From Acanthosoma haemorrhoidale (taxonomy: Eukaryota; Arthropoda; Insecta; Hemiptera; Acanthosomatidae), in the NCBI GenBank assembly GCA_930367205.1, contig OV884012.1, positions 36,223,520 through 36,287,519 on the forward strand: 64,000 nt of DNA, in the 5' to 3' direction. The translations under genes and the position numbers were made by a program. Below the pieces are notes generated by a model. That model had not been told where the DNA came from, ran no database searches, and saw nothing but the letters and a program-made list of their open reading frames with translations. The first letter of the stretch is position 1, and every line of letters begins with the position of its first letter. Below, one piece after another: positions 11,241 to 24,199 of the stretch.

Positions 11241-12720
11241 TATTGGCTTGAGACTGAAAGGTAAAGTTTATGAGGGTCGATGACACTTAAATATTGACAG
11301 ATATTTTTAAAAATTAATTCGCAATTAATGTATTGTGGAAGAGTTTCGCTTCAAACGATCAAACTTAAGTCTTGCCTCATTAAAGTTACGAATATGTCTT
11401 TGTAGCTGATAACCATCACCCTTTCCAATCGAAGTGAATAATGCTGTCAATTTTTTTAAATCTCTCGCTCTTTATCTATTTATTAATTGCAGTAATTATT
11501 TGTTTAAATAGATCCCTTGGGGTTATAACTTTTTTTTATTTTGTTTTTTAATTTATCTCCATTCATCTAGTCAAGATAAAAATAAAGTTTTAATACTCCA
11601 CTTATATAACGGTCACAATTAAGTAATGACAGAAATGACAATGTCCTTGGTAGCTTTGAATGCACTGTGTATTCAACTGCACACGCTCAATAATATGTGA
11701 AACTTACAAAGGTGGTAAAATTTCAAAGCTATTGAGTATTTCTGTAAATTTAAGTTATTTTCACACCTTCGGGCCATTCTTCCTGTTATCATACCCTTTG
11801 TGTTTTGTACATATGAACGAAAACATGTAAGATTTTGATTAAATCACATTTTAAGGACAAGATCATTGAAAAAATTTTGAATTTTAAAATAAAATGCTTT
11901 ATTGAGATGTTAAGACGTTTTCAGCTCACAAAAACTGTTATGAAGAAAACGCAATGAATAACCTGGTTTATTAGGGCTGTTAGTAGGGCGCTGCCATCTA
12001 CTGATTGAGATTGATATTATTTATCTTTCTAATTCACCTTAAATCTTTCCTGCACCGATAAAATACAAAAGGTTGGTAGTTTTCTGCAATACAGGATATG
12101 GGGAGGGTAAATTAAAAATAAATAAATACAAGCCTTGTGTTTGTTCATAAATTTCTGGAGGGGTATATCCCTCTGACCCTCCCCCCTCACCTGCGTACAA
12201 ACTACTTTTAACAACCATCAACTCAACAGCGTATTGTTAAAATTTGAAGTTACCCACGTCGAGTAGGAGAGATTTCACGATATTACAGAACGCCCTTGTA
12301 GACTCTTGTGCAAAAAGACTGAGCAATGTTGTTTGCTTACTCGTTTCTCGAGTTTTAGACGGCCCGACAAACAATAATCTCTAGCCATTAGCAAGTTTTA
12401 TTTTAGATTATGCAGTCGGGGAAAATAAGCTAAACAATTCAAGGATACCTTGACAAAAGAAATACAATGCCGACTTTTATTTTTATCGCCCGATAAAGTT
12501 ACAGATTTTACACCAGTATTACTCACACCGAAGATACACCAATGAAGTGGACAAAAATACAAAATTTTCTTTTTGAAAGGTTTTATTGCTGCTTGCGATT
12601 TCGATGATTCTTTTTTTAAATGTTAGAAAAAAGTTTTTGTTAGATTCACCATAGGAAAAAAATGTATTCATAAGCCGGAAAAAAAAAAATGATTTACGTA
12701 CTGTAAACTCGTATCCGGTG
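11241..12720. other. Intron sequence, no clear feature
   Basis: AT-rich. The short open frames near 12,030-12,220 and 12,520-12,740 show no domain. Confidence 0.4.
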
Positions 12721-12832
12721 GCGCGGCTAATGCCCAATAGAAGAGTGTGGGGGAGGAGTTCCTGAGACTCCGTTTCCTCTTTCGCATGCGAGGGAGGGAG
12801 GTGACAACCATGCGGATTTGGGAGATCTCAGG
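12721..12832. repeat. Dispersed repeat, copy 2 of 2
   Basis: The segment shares CGTTTCCTCTTTCGCATGCG, then GGGAGGTGACAACCATGCGG, with 7,355-7,462. Here it lies directly upstream of the recognisable part of the 5' LTR and may belong to its U3 region or be an insertion next to it. Confidence 0.45.
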
Positions 12833-12879
12833 GCTGTTTGTAAATATATAATAGGGATAACAAAACAGACCACCTACAC

Positions 12880-13326
12880 ACAGGCTCTGCCTCCCGGCAG
12901 GGAGGGGCACGGGTACTTATATCAAGGGGTTTTCGCCCTGAGACACTCTGTCTCTTAGTCTCCACAGCCGCACTTCTGGTCACTTTACACCAGGGCCACT
13001 TGGCCCTGGTAATCTTCCGCTAGTCTACTCTCTCTATACCACACCTCTACGACGGCACTTTGCCTCACAGCCTCTAGCAGACCTCTGACGACTTGTACCT
13101 ATTACGCTTCCGATCTCTCGCCCGAACTCTGAAAACTGGTCTTATTCTTTATGAACCTCTGAACCTCATCCTGAACACAGTGTCTTGTCGGGACACATCC
13201 CTATCAATAAATGGAGTCAGATATTAACGCCTACATGGAACATGGTCCATGTTATTAACTACAACAATCCGCACTTGTCACCAGGGCTAGAGTGATCAGG
13301 CACTCCCCTAGTGACGCTCCCCGACA
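12880..13326 (+). repeat. 5' LTR of the gypsy-type retroelement
   Basis: From a GGGTAC box and the block TTTCGCCCTG, through AGACACTCT, a CCAGGGCC/GGCCCTGG hairpin (12,990-13,009), GACGACTTGTAC, CCCGAACTCTGAAAACTGG and AACATGGTCCATG to the terminal CCGACA, this matches 18,998-19,456 closely. The 5' border is uncertain because the U3 part differs from the other LTR. The right border at 13,326 is set by where the two copies stop matching. Confidence 0.85.
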
Positions 13327-13477
13327 ATTGTTGACCTCCGACAATTGTTCACCTTTTCGACAATTGTTGACCTCCGACCATTGTTCACCCCTTTTCGACA
13401 ATTGTTCACCCCTTTTCGACAATTGTTGACCTCCGACAATTGTTCACCCCTTTTCCGACAATTGATGACCCTCGACG
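13321..13477 (+). repeat. Short tandem array directly after the 5' LTR
   Basis: About eight units, alternating between CCGACAATTGTTGACCT and CCGACAATTGTTCACCCCTTTT, follow the end of the LTR without a gap. Every unit begins with the CCGACA that ends the LTR. The place where a tRNA primer-binding site is expected is occupied by this array. Confidence 0.85.
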
Positions 13478-14429
13478 TGCACAAGAAGCTTTTCCGACAG
13501 TGTGCCTAATAAGGGATGAGAATTTATGATTTTATGTAGCACTGTCGAGGAAACTATCTCTTCTAAACGTATATTTTTTAAGATAAAGTTTTTTTCGAAA
13601 AAAACAAACACCCAGTAAAATGTTCATATAATATTATAGATAAATCTGAGAAACGTAGATAATCTTGTAGAAGAAAATTTGCACAAGACTGCAAATACAA
13701 ATGATAATCTATCGTAAATAAAAACGGAATAGTAGATATGCTGCACTAATCATTATAATGCCCGATAAATACAATCGTTAGTACGAACATGTGGAAATCT
13801 ATCAGACAAACATTGATGAATCATTTGCTAAACCTAAAAGATTTGAATCAGACATGAAAAATATTCTTTTTTTGCTAAAATAATTGCGTAAGAAGATTTT
13901 ATACAGTTTCCAAAAACAACGAATATTCATGTTTTTAATTATGACATACCGCTAACGAATTTCTTCTATATATTGATGATTATAAACAATAAATATTAAA
14001 AACAAATTGACTTCTGTCAGTTTTATATTTCAAATATAATTCAGTTAATTCCATAAATAAGTTTGAATTAAACAAGTGAAACGACGATTTTAAAATGAAA
14101 TATACTAACGGTTATATGTTGTATTGCTGTTTCGAAATAATTGTGACAAGTTGGGACAGTTGGTGACGTAGCCGGTTTCGTAAGCAGCGGAAATAGTCAA
14201 CAGTCGATGTCTAACTTAGCTATATATAAGTTATGAGTGCATCCAACTTGTAAATCTACGACTGATGACAATAGCTATTTGTGTTATGAGTGAGGAAAGA
14301 ATGGCTGAACGGGCGGCGCAATAAAAAGGAGAAAATCTGCTGGCAGATGTTTACATTGACGCCATACATATATATTTTTTGACAATAGGGACATTGGTAA
14401 TGAGTCTAAAAGGTAATTTACAAAATACC
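13478..14429. other. Retroelement leader region, no frame seen
   Basis: AT-rich sequence between the tandem array and the next recognisable fragment. A gag frame would be expected here but none can be seen. Confidence 0.4.
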
Positions 14430-14800
14430 TTATTCGTGCAGTCCTACTCCGTCCTGGACCGTTAATGCCAAATATATTACCATCAGCCACCTAATGAGAA
14501 ACTCTACATCAAAATAGTGGAAGGGAAGATCGGGAGAGACCGCATGAGGGCCACTATCCGGAGAAATTCGGAAGTTAGACCAGAGGAGCACATGGTATGG
14601 GCATGTCTTCAGAGTTAGGTTCACTTACTGAACTAGTTTAGATGCAAGGAGATTTCGAGGAAGACCTAGAAAGACACCGGAGTACGAAGTTAAGGAGGTT
14701 TCGACTGGGGAAGAAGTATGCTGCCTCGGGATCAAAAACCTTGGGAACAGCGCTAAAGAGAAGACCCCGAGGAATAAAACTGTAAATTTTGACAGGAAAT
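14430..14800 (+). mobile_element. Decayed LINE C-terminal fragment
   Basis: Broken plus-strand frames give an EVRPEEHMVWACL block, then RRFRGRPRKTPEYEVKEV-like residues. This resembles the LRWxGHVxR and GRPRKxWxD tail found in several LINE clades. It appears to be nested in the gypsy-type element. Confidence 0.4.
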
Positions 14801-15119
14801 AAGATTCAGTGCAAATAGTTGAGAGAGCTAATAAATTAGAGTACAAGAGCTGATCATACTAACGCAAAAATTGTAACTGGAGTCCCAATTATCCACGGGT
14901 CTCAAACAATGACGTTAACAAAATATAAAAACACATTTACATGTGCGATTCAATTAAATAAATCGATTTATTAGTTTGCTGGAAGTTCCAAAATAAATAC
15001 CTTAATTATAAATTGTGATATTTTTATTAATAAATACAGTAAATGTTTAATCCGAATTATACGCCATTCCGATACAAATAGACAAGGCATAACTACCATT
15101 TCTAGGATACATAGTAACG

Positions 15120-17200
15120 AGAAACTCCTAAAGAATTAAAAACTAACCCTATTAAGATAGAAGCAGCACAAAAACTCCCTTATCCTAAAGACGAATGAAC
15201 AACCAGACAATTTCTTGGAATCTCTGGTTATTATCGAAAATTTATAAAGAATTACGCAAATATAACAAAACCAATATCTAAATCATTACAAACAAAATAA
15301 TACATGACAAAAGAAATAAAAACAGACGAACTGAAACAATTCGATTAATGACCAACTCTCCAATTCTAACTTATCCAGATTAGAATCGACAATTTATTTT
15401 AACAACAGACGGTAGGGACAAGGCAACAGGCTCAGTTATATCACAGAAATAAGGAAGGAATTGAACATCCTGCAGATTTCGCTTCTCATGTACTTCTCAT
15501 TATCTCCCGAGATAAACTATTCCACAATTGAAAATTGAAAACACATTTTAAACTAGTTTGATGTAGAACACTTAGTTAGTAGCGGACACCTCTATCCCAA
15601 CATCATAAACACCTAACAGATATAAAACATATAGATAGCGACATAGAGGTAGGAGATACAGACCTACCAGTAGAAGATAGTCCTGACTATGACGCTCTTA
15701 TACGAGACTTAAAAATATCCAATTTAGAACCGCGAACTTCACAAGATTTTGAAAACATTCCTAATGAAGAAGACATACCTAATAGCTGTGCGGCGACTGT
15801 ACACTCACAAAAATCGTCTAGAGACCAAATTTGGATTGTTTGAACATGACAAATATAGAAATATCGAAAAACATCAAATAATTATAACAAAAGGAATTAA
15901 AGAAATAATCTATTCTAGACCGTTTAACAAACACACACATGAATTTAAAGTAAATAACAGACAAGAACTAGACTCTATATTTGAACAAGAATTACGATCG
16001 AAGTGTACTTATTTATGGCGAATCAAAAATCTCTTTTTGAATTTTTAAGAACAATTAATTACTGAAATATGACTAGTTATAACCGAAAAATATCCGACAG
16101 TTAAATTAAAAAGGTATAAACGATTTGTAACTGATGTACTTAATACAGAGGAACAACTAGAAAACATTACAGACTACGACACAGGAAAGACATCCGTGCA
16201 ATAATGGAAACTTAAAACAAATTAAGACGGAATTATTATTTCCCGTTAGTGAAAGAAAATACAAATGCTTATATAAATCAACGCGCAATATGCAATAAAA
16301 CAAAGTATGAACGGAAACCTATAGAAGCAAAATTTATGGTTATACCAACTCCTAACAAGCAGTTCGAAGAAATAATTATAGACACCTTACATTACGAATC
16401 CAAATATATAATAACAGTTATCGATACGTTTTCAAAATGACTTTTTTATAGAACCTCACCATAATCAGTAACCGGTATTAAAGTATGTGAAGTAATTAAG
16501 CACTATCTTGAACATTACCCAACGCCACAAAATATAAAAATGGACAAGGAAAAGAATTTCATAATCAATTAGTTACTAATATCCTACAAACAAACGATAT
16601 AACACCAAAATATATTACAGCGGGACACTCTGACTTATTAGGATTGCTTAACAGACAGCACAGTACTTCAATAGTAATTCTAAGAACTTGAAAGAACCAA
16701 AATTTGACTAACAGCTCGTTAGAAAACAGATTGAGGCGAGCAGTTGTTGCTTGTAACAATACGTTAAATAACAACTTAAAACTGACACTACATGAAATCA
16801 CATTTGGAATCATAAATGAAATAACAAACGAAATGTTAATATTACCGAACAATTTGTACAACAATACCATAATGAACTACGCGTGATATAGTTAAACAAC
16901 AAATAGATAAAGAAAAAGTAGATAGAACTGATACACTAAATAAAAATCGCGAAGATGCAACAGCAATTGAAGATAATCAACCAATATTTTTACAACATAG
17001 AAAATATGAAAACATGTATAAACCAATAGTTAAATATAAGGATGAAAATCAAATAAAACAAATGTAAACCGTTTAAAGAGACCACGTAAAAAGTACTCAA
17101 AGAAGAAATTATGTGTTCCAGGCAGAAATGAAGCCAAAGATTCTGATACTGACTGAGTGGGACACCAGTAACCACATTGAAAATCACGGACCTACACACT
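15120..17200 (+). pseudogene. Gypsy-type pol remnant (RT/RNase H/integrase)
   Basis: In plus-strand frames broken by stops, the order is: RT thumb with QFLGISGYYRKF, remnants of the RNase H region (YHRNKEGIEHPADFASH), a linker with ENIPNEEDIPNSCAATVHSQKSS, the integrase zinc-binding part AYINQRAICNKTKYERKP, the catalytic core start DTLHYESKYIITVIDTFSK, and a late core piece with NSSLENRLRRAVVACNNTLN (about 16,705-16,760). The order and spacing suit errantivirus pol, but the palm domain with YxDD is missing or unreadable. The copy is not functional. Confidence 0.8.
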
Positions 17201-17299
17201 CCGCCAGGATTTCTCTCTGATTAATGCAGAACACATTAAAAACTATTATAAGACTTACTTCTACAATACATCACTGTTTACAAGAATCTACAGTAAATT

Positions 17300-18600
17300 A
17301 TAACTAACGTATTATAGACCCATTTAAAAAGGTCATGGACTTGATGAATGCTAATTTCAGCAAAGGACAGAACAATATTGCTAAAATAGACAGAGAAACT
17401 GCTCTTCATGACATTGGCTTTAGAACTATGGAATATAGAAATTACTCATACATCAATAATGTCACAAATTCATTGTACAATTCATAACGAAATCCCACAT
17501 ATATTTGTAGTACTTACAAAAGCTTCCACTGATATTAAAGCTTTTCTCATTGTACCATTTCCAGGGAGACGCAAACAATCATACGTTACTGTAAATGTCA
17601 CTAAATCAGTGATTATTGAGAAAAAAAAAATTATATCATGTTAATTGCACATATTTATCTAATAATTATTATTGTATTAACCCCTTAGTATTTAAGAATT
17701 TATGTATTGTAACATTCATGATATTTGAGAATATCATGACCAGCAACCCTCCCATCTGGTCAGCATCTTCCCTTATGCTCTTAGGAGTGGGGATGAGATA
17801 AAGGGTCAGTCTTAGCCTAACCGCCCAGAAAAGCGGACTCTTAGCAAGCTCCTGAACTGGCGGTACCATATAGCAAGAGAGGAGAAGAACCAACAGCAAA
17901 CAGTAACGTTGATTGGATTATACGAAGATCATCGATTGGGTGATATTAATATTGTTTTATTATGGATCCATTAAAAGAAATTGAGCTCAAATTTCATGTT
18001 TTTTTTGTAATTTGTAGTAACTATCCTTGTTCAAAAGGAATTGAATATTTTTATATACTTTTTGTCAGCACTATATATAATTATAATTATTTGTTATAAC
18101 CATTTTATTTATATACATATATTTCACAATTCCCAGTTTCTAAATTTATTAATAACTACAACATTAGCCTTGAGACGGGGCGATTCAATCAGGATAATTT
18201 CCTATGTCGAAGACATAAAAACAATTTGAATTAAAGATCTCATGACGGACCTGCCAAATTAGTTAAGGTAAATTGATCAATAAAGTAGAGAAAGAAATGG
18301 TAAAAATAGAGGTAGGTTTCAGTATATCAACTATCCTTTATAATAGTAAAATATCCCAATGTAAATCTATTAATTATACTAACTCCAATATAACGTGTAT
18401 TGGTGAACTGAAAATTTATCTAGCTATAAGAAAATCCAAATCGGAAAATTGCTACAATATAAGTACTATTTTTCTGCCAGACACTACTCTAATTAATGTA
18501 TCTATTGTAGATTGTTATAAAGAAACATGTTATTTCTTAAAACATCACCAGCTATATGATAACTTTTGTAAAATTTAAATTGATAATATTACAACTATAC
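17300..18600 (+). pseudogene. Possible env-like region of the retroelement
   Basis: Open frames at 17,408-17,644 and 18,273-18,578 lie where env is found in errantiviruses, between pol and the 3' LTR. The 101-residue frame at 18,273 has several Cys and many NxS/T sites, which would fit a glycoprotein, but I see no furin site or fusion peptide. The block at about 17,745-17,900 is GC-richer and may be an insertion. The assignment rests mainly on position. Confidence 0.35.
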
Positions 18601-18679
18601 CACAACGTAATATAACTCAAGTAGAATAAAGACCTTTACTAACCAATGAATATCCTTATATGTATTTTATATTACCCAT

Positions 18680-19456
18680 TGTAGCGAGCGCCAACCATAT
18701 ATGTAAATAACCCTATACTATGGTGCAACTAATGTATTGTAATTAGATGTAAAACATGCTTTGCTGGTAATAAATCATGGAGATATCGGCAGTCATAAAA
18801 CAAGTAACAAAGGGTCGAAGGTCCAGCAATAAAACCTGAGAGGGTAAGCCACCTGACTGTCATCAAACCAAACCCCGCAGACCTAGGGTCGCCTCTAAGC
18901 GGTCATAAAACACACCCTTTTAGGCCAACAGTCATAAACTTAAGGGGTATTGGCCACCTGGGCATCATAAAACATACCCCGTTCAGCCGTCTCCACCTTC
19001 CACTAGGAAGGGGGTACAGTATTTAAATCAGGAAGTTTCGCCCTGTAGAGACACTCTTTCCCAGGCTCCTCATCTAGACAGCCGCTATCACTCGGTCGCG
19101 ATACGCCAGGGCCCCGGGGCCCTGGGAGTAAGTCCACTCAGCCTTCTATGATCTACACTCTCTCTGCCACACCTCTGCGCCGGCACCTTGTCTCACAGCC
19201 TCTAGCAGACCCTCTGACGACTTGTACTATTACGCTGCCGATCTCCCGCCCGAACTCTGAAAACTGGTCTTATTCTTTATGAAACCTCTGAACCTCTCTC
19301 CTGAACACAGTGTATTGTCGGGACACATCCCTATCAATAAAATGGAGTCAGATATTAACGCCGACATGGAACATGGTCCATGTTATAAACTACAACAATC
19401 CGCACTTGTTACCAGGGCTAGAGTGATTAGGCACTCCCCTAGTGGCGCCCCCGACA
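18680..19456 (+). repeat. 3' LTR of the gypsy-type retroelement
   Basis: The part from about 18,998 to 19,456 matches the 5' LTR with few substitutions. The left border at TGTAGCG (18,680) is a proposal based on the TG...CA rule; the end is CCGACA at 19,456. The U3 part contains repeated GTCATAAA(A)C words at about 18,800-18,970. A 20-bp palindrome lies at 19,106-19,125. Confidence 0.8.
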
Positions 19457-22215
19457 CCCATTATTTTTGTAATCATTATAATGACCTTATTTTATATTAA
19501 TCACAAATATTGTAAAGCTTGGTATTCATCAACAACATCCAAAGATATAATTACAAAGATCTATTGACAAATACTTGGCATCCAATTAAACCTTATTATC
19601 CTGCCGAGGAGTTCAGGAACTAAAAAGGAGAAGAGTTTTATAATACTGTGAACAGTGGAAGTATCTTGAGCAGAACTGTGTACCTGGCTACTTCCTAGTA
19701 GTCACTGATAGTTCCCTATTATTTTTAAGTAAATATCCACTTCGTTCCCAGACCTCCCTGCTTCCCAGAATCTAATCCTTTTCTTATATTTTATATTTTA
19801 TTCACTTGCATATAGACATTCAAACCAGTATGTAGTTACTCTGATCTCTTAATTTTTGTATATACCAAAACAGTGGTGGCTAGTAATTCTTAATAAAGTG
19901 TTTTTTTTAAAGGACTTTCCTCTACAAAGATTATTTAAATTTCGTAACAGAGCGGCAAAGTACGCTGAGTACATGAACTTAGTAAAAAGCTATTGCTTAA
20001 TTAGAATTCATCTCAAGAGTTATGTGCCACAGGCGGGCACTCCAGAAACATAACACAATTTCCTGAGTGGGTACAGCCCAGCCACACCTCTCCCGGAATA
20101 CGTAACATTATAATTCATTTTACTATTAAACGTGGCCTCGAACCTAAGATAATGTTTAGTTTATCTAAAGGTCGGGGCTATCTCAACACAAGAATCGACT
20201 AAACAATGGACAGGGTCTTTGATCAGTTGCAAACATTAGAAGTTAAATCGTCTATAATTCTCAGACATATCGTTGGTGTATTTTTTTAACCGATCCATCG
20301 ATTATTATTCAGAACATCGCAGTACAGTTTCTTGCGTCATAAAGCGATTAGCATAATACAAGAATAATAGTGTTTGTTTTTCAATCAGGAATCAGCTACG
20401 AACATAGATGAGGTGTTGTCAACTCTAGACAATCTATTCAATAGTCAGTGGGGGGTTGGGATGGTCACGCGGCCTAGGGCGTTATTCTAGCAACTAAACG
20501 AACCAGGAAAGGGGTCGGATCGATTCTAACAAAATATATACAAATATGAATACAACTTGAACTTCCAAGCCCATATTTGAAGGAGTTATCTAATATATCT
20601 AAAGTTGAGAATTATTCAGTTCAAATAGGGCACGCTAAAAGTTTACAATAGGAAACCTCGGTTCACCTGTTAGTCATCAATGGAAGATGTTGGGGGGGGG
20701 GGGTGTTTGTTTTCAGGGAGTTCTGCCCTTCTAAGAACTTGGCATGTCTCTAGTGTATGAAGTCATCCGTCGTAGGCGCCTTGCATACGAACGTACACCA
20801 TAATGCCATTAATATGTCGGTTATATTACGACAAAATGAAACCCAGTCTGCCACCCGAGCACTGAAATTAGTATCAGAATACAATTGTGATTAGTGAACT
20901 AAACTAACAGGGAGGGGCGAGATCGTAATTATGCAAACCATTTAAACGACAGTGAAAATTTCAAACTATTTCGAGGAAATTGTGTGAGTAACATAACATT
21001 TGCTTCAGGTGAAATTGCACTAAAAGAGATGGTGAAGAATGCAAGTAGTCAGTAAATGCAACGAATGAAAAAATAATTGTTTTAATTAATACAATTTGTT
21101 AAGTTAATGTTTATAAACCTAATTCTATGTTTAAAAACTGCATCAGAGCTTAGATATCTAGTGATTTGTTCTAGTTCAGTCTAAGCACTTCCACCTTACA
21201 AATAAATAAGTGAGTTTTTAATGTTTATTTCATAGTCCTTTTGTTATTTTCTATCTTAATAATTTATTGTCACACGAGCGTGAAAATTTACGTTTTCCCT
21301 AGTTGCTTGTGTAACTAGTATTTAAGAACAACGAACCTACGAGAGATGTATGTACAATTTACATCCCATTGGACTACTTACACAACTAATACTTACTATT
21401 AATAAAATGTATCCTCTAAGATTGAGACAAATAAATGGATGCACTTCATTCCGGCCAAAACTATATTGAAATCCCGATATTTCAAGAACTGAACGGATAT
21501 TTTGTCTCTCAGATGAACGAGTTCATCGTGGTAATAGTTTCGTAACATTCCCTGACTACTGGACTTCGGATTTCCTGGACAAGTTAACTCATCAAGAAAG
21601 AACTCCTACTTCATACTTCTGTCTCGTCGAGCAAACTTTCATTGCCATGACTCCAAACTATATCACCACCCAGATAACAGATAAGTTATTCTAAAATATT
21701 TTCTGGAGAGTGAGCCCTCCTCCCTGTGAGAGTGAGAATATTATCAGTATAAAAATGCATTAAATGAGTAAGTCAGTTGTATAACTTCACATTGTTGATA
21801 AAATAAAATGCATAGCTACACAAAATATAGTAGCACCAGGTCAAATTTCAGTTTATTTGCTTCCTTACAGGTTCTAAAGATTGTAAAACAAAATGTGTCA
21901 AACAGAAGGGGGATTGAAAAAAAAAGTCTTACTATCACAATGCAGACACGAACGAAAATAGATTCTTCAGGTCTTCGTACAAGCTCTGATCTCATGTCAT
22001 ATTAGTAGAGAAATCTGAGTAGGTACACAGAATAGTAAATATAAATAAATTAACTATAAATAATAGGAGGATCAATACCGCAATAACAATTTCTCATTTA
22101 AAAACAACATATTAAAGTATTTCTTTAACATAGGCAAACTAGATCTTGAAAAATTGACTGAGGGGTCACATCGAGTGCTTGTGAGAGTTCGGCCAATTCA
22201 TATCGGGAAGATTGT
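19457..22215. other. Intron sequence, no clear feature
   Basis: AT-rich. A 12-base G-run lies at 20,692-20,703. I find no coding domain and no clear repeat. Confidence 0.4.
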
Positions 22216-22220
22216 CATTC

Positions 22221-22296
22221 GCAGGACAGCTCAGAAGGTAGAGAGAGCCCCAGAATAGATATCGTGGAGATCCCAGGGTTCGAGATCTGGCTAATC
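22221..22296 (+). repeat. tRNA-like repeat (SINE head or tRNA pseudogene)
   Basis: The sequence has GCTCAGAAGGTAGAG, which resembles a D-arm/A box, and GGGTTCGAGATCTGG, which resembles a T-arm/B box, about 45 bases apart. The acceptor stem and anticodon arm do not pair well, so a functional tRNA is unlikely. Confidence 0.5.
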
Positions 22297-22299
22297 ATT

Positions 22300-23270
22300 T
22301 TTTCATCAGCTGTTAATTATAAATAATAATAGGACCAACACCACATAAACATGTGCTCACGTAAAAAAATCACTTCAACTGTAATAATATTATTTAAATT
22401 AATCCACTAATAATTCTGCAGCGAACAATGCGCCTGAGAAATAAAATAAAAAACTAAATATAATAATTAATAGTCATGTAAACTAAAGTGGGAATTGTAT
22501 TCAAAAGACAATAGTATTGACTACAATGATTGCATAATTATATTAATTATACACAGGAGTAGTTAAATCCATCAAGATGAAAAGTCTTCATGGGGAAGAA
22601 CCCTCAGAAGAGGGGGGAACATCTTTACCAGAAATGGTGGATTTAACAAATGACAACTTGTAAGCATGGTTCTCATCAGCATGATCAGGTGATATCTAAA
22701 CCAGTGCTCCCATTCAGGGCGTTTCCCCTTTCGTAAAGATGAAAAGAATTACAGGAACACTATTTCAAAATCTCAATGAGAGCGACTTAACGTCTAATGG
22801 TTGAGGATGGGCAAAGATGAAATAGAAGTAATAGCGAAATAGACTTTAACAGTTTGAGGTCGATCGTTTTAGACACCTAACCATGGGAGGGGAGGAAAAA
22901 AAATTGGGAAGTGTGTAATATTACACAATTAAGGGTTTCGATAATATTACTAATTGCACCCTCTTGATAGATATATTAATTTTTATTCAATTATTTTTAG
23001 TAGCAAACACATTCAAAAGCAGTTTCTCTAACACTCAAGTGGGAATTTCTCACCACGGCCACAGCTGTTTTGTTTAATTGTTGTTTTAAGGTCATTAATC
23101 TGATTCTTTTTGTAATTATACTAATTACTAAACTAACAATTATGCAAAATAACTAATGTGATGAGTCATACAAAATTACCGTTTCTCTTGTTAATATAAA
23201 AATAATTTTATTTTAATACGTTTTTTTTTTAATATTCAAACTATATATCGTTGTGTTAAATGGTTTGTTG
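22300..23270. other. Intron sequence, no clear feature
   Basis: AT-rich without a recognisable element. Confidence 0.4.
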
Positions 23271-24195
23271 CCATTTCGAGGCTAGCTGTCAGATTTCTTC
23301 ACAAAACCACTCTTTGGGTTTTGTGCGGAAGAATTCTGCAACTCTATTTTGAACCTCGTTCAGAGAATTAAAGGTTTTTCCTTGAATATATTAAGCCATT
23401 TAGCGGAACAGATGGTAGACAAAAAGTTTTAAGTCCGAACTTTCAGCAGGGTGAATGAGAAGCTCAACCCCATCCAGTTCTGATTTTTTTTTTTTTCTGT
23501 AACGAGAAGTATGCTCGGGCGTTATCTTTTTGAAACAAAACTTAATTTCTGTTTACTAATCCTGGGTAACGTTGGGTCACAACATCTTACATTCTTTGAT
23601 ACTGATCGCTATAAAGTTCTGAATCAATGGTACGGCTTTCTGGTCAAATGAATTATGCTTTTGTAACAAAATACAGAGAGTATTGCCTTTTGTTCGAATT
23701 TCCCTTGCTTAGTGACTGGCACAGCAGGCCGATTGCTGTCTAACAATTGTTTCTTGGTTTTAGGGTTTCACCAATACAGAAACTTTTCATCAAGTAACAA
23801 TTCTTTTGATAAAACGATATTCATTTGAGTTTTTCAAAAGTTGTAGACAAATTTCTATTTGACGTCGTGCCTGCTCAGTGGTAAGCTCGCGAGGAACCAC
23901 TCTTGATGCGCGATTCACTTTTTCAAAGTTATGCAGCTCACGATTTAGGGTGGATTGGTAATTTCTCTTGCCAATTCCCGAACAGTTGGGTCTGCCTCGA
24001 CTGAGTCCGCAGAGCTTCCTCGTCCAATGATGGATGATCTTCGTCCAGATAGAGCTCACCTCTCGAGGCTAATGTCGCCAGTTCCAAATTCCTGGAACTA
24101 TTTACACACAGTCCGTACTGAAAGATCATACTCTTCTTCGAATTGCCACACCAAACTGGTTGGTTCGGCGGCGGAAAGTTTACGGTTCAAATAAT
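23270..24195 (-). mobile_element. Decayed mariner transposase
   Basis: Minus-strand frames with several stops carry, in order, a WQFEEEYDLSVRTVCK-like helix-turn-helix block (about 24,150), a DEDHPSLDEEALR block (about 24,040), an ASRVVPRELTTEQARRQIEICLQLL block (about 23,900), then RFIKRIVTCDEKF, where the D in the DEK motif is the expected first catalytic residue, and a KWQQTI tail. The layout is that of mariner transposases. It is a different, older family from the copies at 50-54 kb. I did not find terminal repeats. Confidence 0.8.
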
Positions 24196-24199
24196 GGCG

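Larger units (their letters stand above)
12880..19456 (+). mobile_element. Gypsy/errantivirus-like LTR retroelement, decayed
   Basis: Two LTRs enclose broken pol frames and a possible env region, in the order expected of Ty3/gypsy elements. Landmarks are the RT thumb block FLGISGYYRKFIKNYA (about 15,205-15,255), an ENIPNEEDIPNSCAATVHS block (about 15,750-15,810), and the integrase region with AYINQRAICNKTKYERKP (about 16,265-16,320) and IDTLHYESKYIITVIDTFSK (about 16,380-16,438). Many stops and frameshifts are present, so this is a fossil. No gag or complete RT palm domain can be seen. Confidence 0.85.

Noticed and set aside
13321..13477. CRISPR-like array
   Set aside because: The units are adjacent without unique spacers, the genome is animal, and the array is tied to an LTR end.
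22221..22296. Functional tRNA gene
   Set aside because: Box A and box B are present but the acceptor and anticodon stems do not pair. The same holds for 1,700-1,800, 39,113-39,180 and 40,040-40,170.
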